A stretch of DNA of 7,727 nt from Candidatus Moraniibacteriota bacterium (GTDB taxonomy: Bacteria; Patescibacteriota; Minisyncoccia; Moranbacterales; UBA2206): NCBI GenBank assembly GCA_003482885.1, contig DMXN01000024.1, positions 1 to 7,727 of the forward strand, given 5' to 3'. The notes beneath the pieces are model-generated. The model did no database searches, was not told where the DNA came from, and saw only the letters and a list, made by a program, of their open reading frames with translations. The first letter of the stretch is position 1, and each line of letters opens with the position of its first letter. Shown in pieces: positions 4,962 through 7,727 of this stretch. The position numbers were made by a program, and so were the translations under genes.

Positions 4962-6362
4962 ATGGAAAGAACATTGGTTGCCGACGCGCCAAAGCTGATC
5001 GGACAATATATTAAGCTGGCTGGCTGGGTGAATTCTCGGCGCGATCATGGGAAATTGATTTTTATCGATCTGCGCGATCGTAGCGGGATAATCCAAATGG
5101 TGGTTATTCCCGACAAGGAAAGCGCTTATAAAAATGCGAAAGATTTGCGCAGTGAATTTGTGATTGAGGTGGAAGGATTGGTAAAAGAACGGCCGGGCGG
5201 AGCATCCAAAGAAAATCTCGCGACCGGCGGAATAGAAATCGAAGCGGGGAAGATAAATATTTTAAATGAGTCAAAAACATTGCCGTTTGAAATCGCAGAA
5301 AGCACAAGTAAAATTCATGAGGATTTAAGATTAAAATACAGATATTTGGATTTGCGAAGCGAGCGCATGAGAAATAATATTATAATGCGAGGCAAGGTTG
5401 TTAAATTTATTCGAGATTTTTATACTGAAAAAGGATTTACAGAAATTGAAACCCCCATCCTTACTAAGGGAACTCCGGAAGGCGCGAGAGAATTTATCGT
5501 TCCGTCGCGATTGCATAATGGAAAATTTTATGTGTTGCCGCAATCACCCCAACAATTTAAGCAGCTTTTAATGGTAGCTGGAATTGAGAAATATTTTCAA
5601 ATTGCAAAATGTTTTCGTGATGAAGATCAGCGTGGAGATCGGCAGCCGGAATTTACTCAACTTGATATGGAGGTAAGTTTTCCACAGGGTGATGAGATTA
5701 TAGATTTATATGAAAAATGCTTGATTGCGTTGATAGAAAAATATTTTCCGGAGAAAAAAATAACCAAAGTTCCTTTTCCAAGAATTGATTATAAAGAATC
5801 CATGGAAAAATATGGCAATGACAAGCCGGATATGAGAGAAAATAAAAATGATCCGAACGAGCTTGCGTTTTGCTGGGTGCTTAATTTTCCGCTTTTTGAA
5901 AAAAACAAAGAAGGACAGTTGACATCTTCTCATCATCCTTTTACAGCTCCGCTTGACGAGGATGTAGATCTTTTAGAAAAAGATTCTGATAAAGTTCGAG
6001 CGCAAGCATATGATATTGCTTTGAACGGATATGAAATTGGAGGTGGAAGTATTAGAATTCACAAAAGAGATTTGCAGCACAAAATTTTTGAAATTTTAGG
6101 ACTTGATGAGAAAACTATTCAAGATCGTTTTGGACATATTCTTGAAGCGTTTGAATATGGAACGCCTCCACACGGCGGAATTGCTTCTGGGCTTGATAGG
6201 TTGGTTAGTATTTTAATGAATGAGCCTAATATTCGCGAAGTTATGGCTTTTCCAAAAACCGGCGAAGCCGAAGATTTAATGATGGGAGCGCCAAGCGAAA
6301 TGAATAAAGAACAGCTTAGCGAGGTTAGAATTGTGGTAATAAAAAAACCAAAAGTAAAATAA
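4962..6362 (+). CDS. aspS: Aspartyl-tRNA synthetase, compact form lacking the GAD insertion
   Basis: 466 residues; a class II synthetase that charges tRNA with aspartate in the cytoplasm. An OB-fold anticodon-binding domain (about 1-105; GWVNSRRDHGKLIFIDLRDR) precedes the catalytic core. The core shows motif 1 around ETPIL (163-167), the flipping loop KGTPEGAREF, QSPQ (194-197), motif 2 FRDEDQRGDRQPEFTQLDME (218-237), GYEIGGGSIRIH (356-367) and motif 3 GGIASGLDR (405-413). Typical bacterial AspRS is about 590 residues, with a GAD domain inserted after the YGxDKPDxR segment. Here YGNDKPDMR (284-292) runs straight into ENKNDPNELAF and WVLNFPLF, so the insertion is absent and only a short linker remains. 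His29 in RRDHG resembles non-discriminating enzymes that also charge tRNA-Asn. ATG 4962 follows a T-rich stretch without a Shine-Dalgarno; CATAAT (4934-4939) is a weak -10 candidate without a -35. Confidence 0.95.
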   Translation: MERTLVADAPKLIGQYIKLAGWVNSRRDHGKLIFIDLRDRSGIIQMVVIPDKESAYKNAKDLRSEFVIEVEGLVKERPGGASKENLATGGIEIEAGKINILNESKTLPFEIAESTSKIHEDLRLKYRYLDLRSERMRNNIIMRGKVVKFIRDFYTEKGFTEIETPILTKGTPEGAREFIVPSRLHNGKFYVLPQSPQQFKQLLMVAGIEKYFQIAKCFRDEDQRGDRQPEFTQLDMEVSFPQGDEIIDLYEKCLIALIEKYFPEKKITKVPFPRIDYKESMEKYGNDKPDMRENKNDPNELAFCWVLNFPLFEKNKEGQLTSSHHPFTAPLDEDVDLLEKDSDKVRAQAYDIALNGYEIGGGSIRIHKRDLQHKIFEILGLDEKTIQDRFGHILEAFEYGTPPHGGIASGLDRLVSILMNEPNIREVMAFPKTGEAEDLMMGAPSEMNKEQLSEVRIVVIKKPKVK

Positions 6363-6365
6363 AAA

Positions 6366-7565
6366 ATGAAACACCATAGCGAACAGTTGAATGAAAATAA
6401 AATAAGGCTCACAGCCTTTGTTTCTTTTTTGATGGGTTTTTCTCAAGCGGTTTTGATTTATGTCATATCTTCGTATTTCAAGCTGGCGACCGGCACGGAA
6501 AATGTGGGAATTTTCTACGCCGTTTCCTACGGAATTTTTTTGATAATTCTTCTGAACTTGCATAAAGTCGTAAGAGTTTTTGGCAAGTCTAATGTTTTTT
6601 ATTTTTCTCTTTTGGCAAAAATCAGCGCCATTGTTTTTTTGATTTTTTCCGAGCCTTCGATGGCTGGCATCTTACTTTTGATGCTGTATATAGTTCTCGG
6701 TCATACCGAGTGGGTGGCGCTGGATATAATCATTGAAAGTTTTTCAACCGACAAAATGTCGGGACGGATTCGCGGTACGCATTTGACGATTCTTAATGCC
6801 GGCTTTTTGTTCGGACCGTTTGTTTCCGTTTATATTTTGGACAAAATCGGCTTCAATGGAATTTTTGTTTTTTCTTTGATTTTTAACGCTTTTGTTTTCA
6901 TTTTCGCGCTGATTGGTTTTCGCAAAGTTAACCATAAATTCGAGCAAAAATTGAAAGTTATCGATATTTTAAAAAAAGTTCTGCGAAGAAAAAACATTTT
7001 GCGAATTTATTATATTTCTTTCGTTTTGGAATTTTTTTACGCTCTGATGATTATTTACACTCCGCTGTATCTTCGCGACTTGGGATATTCTTGGGAAAAT
7101 ATCGGTTTGATTTTTACTGCTATGCTTATTCCGTTCGTAATTCTTCAATATCCGATGGGAATTTTGGCGGATAAAAAAACCGGAGAAAAAGAGTTTTTGA
7201 TTTTTTCCTTGATTATTATGGCAATTTCCACCATTGGCGCGTATTTTATCGGCGCCGGCAGCTTGTTTATTTGGGCGGCGGTTTTATTCGCGACTAGAAT
7301 CGGCGCCGCTTTGATTGAAATTTTGCGCGACTCGTATTTTTTCAAAAGAATTGACGGATACGATGTGGATTTGATAAATATTTTTCGCACCGCCGTTCCG
7401 GTTGCTTATATTGTCGCGGCAATATTTTCTTCATTTATTTTTTTCTTCTTGCCGATAAAATCCGTTTTTTTAATCGTGGGAATCGTTGTTTTGTCAGCGC
7501 TTTATCCGGCTTTCAAACTTCAAGACAACAAATGCGAAGCGGAAATAGAAAATTATGCCAAATAA
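6366..7565 (+). CDS. Major facilitator superfamily transporter, substrate unknown
   Basis: 399 residues, inner-membrane protein with about 12 hydrophobic segments (roughly 15-37, 47-65, 76-95, 99-118, 140-159, 165-185, 211-235, 246-267, 276-296, 299-318, 339-361, 365-384) and a charged central loop (about 186-210, rich in Lys/Arg), the classic 6+6 arrangement. GILADKKTGEKEFL (265-278) in the loop after segment 8 is a recognisable motif-A-type sequence. The matching loop after segment 2 (LHKVVRVFGKSN) has lost the G-x-x-x-D-R-x-G-R pattern. Glu115, Asp120 and Glu124 lie in or just after segment 4 and might take part in proton or substrate coupling. The ATG begins 3 bases after the aspS stop, so it is probably translated from the same mRNA. 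The stop lies inside the next gene. The substrate cannot be read from the sequence. Confidence 0.85.
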   Translation: MKHHSEQLNENKIRLTAFVSFLMGFSQAVLIYVISSYFKLATGTENVGIFYAVSYGIFLIILLNLHKVVRVFGKSNVFYFSLLAKISAIVFLIFSEPSMAGILLLMLYIVLGHTEWVALDIIIESFSTDKMSGRIRGTHLTILNAGFLFGPFVSVYILDKIGFNGIFVFSLIFNAFVFIFALIGFRKVNHKFEQKLKVIDILKKVLRRKNILRIYYISFVLEFFYALMIIYTPLYLRDLGYSWENIGLIFTAMLIPFVILQYPMGILADKKTGEKEFLIFSLIIMAISTIGAYFIGAGSLFIWAAVLFATRIGAALIEILRDSYFFKRIDGYDVDLINIFRTAVPVAYIVAAIFSSFIFFFLPIKSVFLIVGIVVLSALYPAFKLQDNKCEAEIENYAK

Positions 7566-7727
7566 AATTATAATTTACACTGATGGCGGATCAAGAGGCA
7601 ATCCCGGACCGGCGGCGATTGGCGTTTGGATGGAAACATTAAATAAAAAATACGGCGAATGTATCGGCGAAGCGACGAATAATGTAGCGGAATACTCCGC
7701 GCTTATTTTCGGTCTCAAAAAACTCAA
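7555..7727 (+). CDS. Ribonuclease H (RNase HI type), 3' end outside window
   Basis: 57 complete codons are visible, starting MPNKIIIYTDGGSRGNPGPA. The RNase HI signature YTDGGSRGNPG supplies the first catalytic acid, Asp10. NNVAEYSAL supplies the second, Glu46, close to Asp10 and Glu48 of the E. coli enzyme. The third and fourth catalytic Asp residues would lie beyond the window. The family cuts RNA in RNA-DNA hybrids in the cytoplasm (primer and R-loop removal). The short 'TDGGSRGNPGPAAIG' form occurs in stand-alone RnhA-like proteins, so whether this is the main RNase HI or a paralogue is open. The ATG overlaps the transporter's end by 11 bases in another frame, indicating translational coupling. 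Confidence 0.9.
   Translation, partial: MPNKIIIYTDGGSRGNPGPAAIGVWMETLNKKYGECIGEATNNVAEYSALIFGLKKL

Overview
The window reads like a piece of a candidate-phyla-radiation (Patescibacteria, probably Parcubacteria) chromosome. This rests on the AT-rich composition, tight gene spacing, almost no Shine-Dalgarno sequences at usable distance, an aspartyl-tRNA synthetase without the large insertion usual in bacteria, stand-alone response-regulator receivers, and a giant Asn/Ser/Thr-rich beta-helix surface protein. TGA is used as a stop (at 3278-3280), so there is no sign of the UGA recoding known from Gracilibacteria and Absconditabacteria. The taxon is an inference; no marker such as 16S rRNA is present.

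Layout. (1) 1-2070: the 3' part of a secreted repeat protein, with two copies of a beta-helix module about 432 residues apart and a short C-terminal tail INRNVNFGRGVNFN. (2) 2071-3280: a small phage-like cassette. It has a near-consensus promoter overlapped by a perfect 9+9 bp palindrome, a Bro-N/DinD-like antirepressor-family gene, and a 79-residue acidic hypothetical protein. (3) 3277-3360: a second, diverged copy of the beta-helix protein's tail (INRNVNFGRNVNLN), detached from any beta-helix gene. The cassette is thus bracketed by two copies of the same 3'-terminal coding sequence. (4) 3406-4014: cupin-type glucose-6-phosphate isomerase, followed by an intrinsic terminator. (5) 4138-4920: two single-domain response regulators in tandem. 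(6) 4962-7727: aspS, a 12-TM major facilitator transporter and the 5' part of an RNase H gene, packed with a 3-nt gap and an 11-nt overlap and probably co-transcribed.

All convincing genes are on the + strand. Besides housekeeping functions (glycolysis entry, tRNA charging, RNA-DNA hybrid removal) the window holds an accessory zone at about 1-3360. There a modular surface protein and a self-regulated phage-type cassette adjoin, and there is evidence of rearrangement. I saw no tRNA, rRNA, CRISPR array or insertion sequence. No gene-free stretch exceeds 300 bases; the longest gaps, 2071-2184 and 4015-4137, hold the control elements listed.
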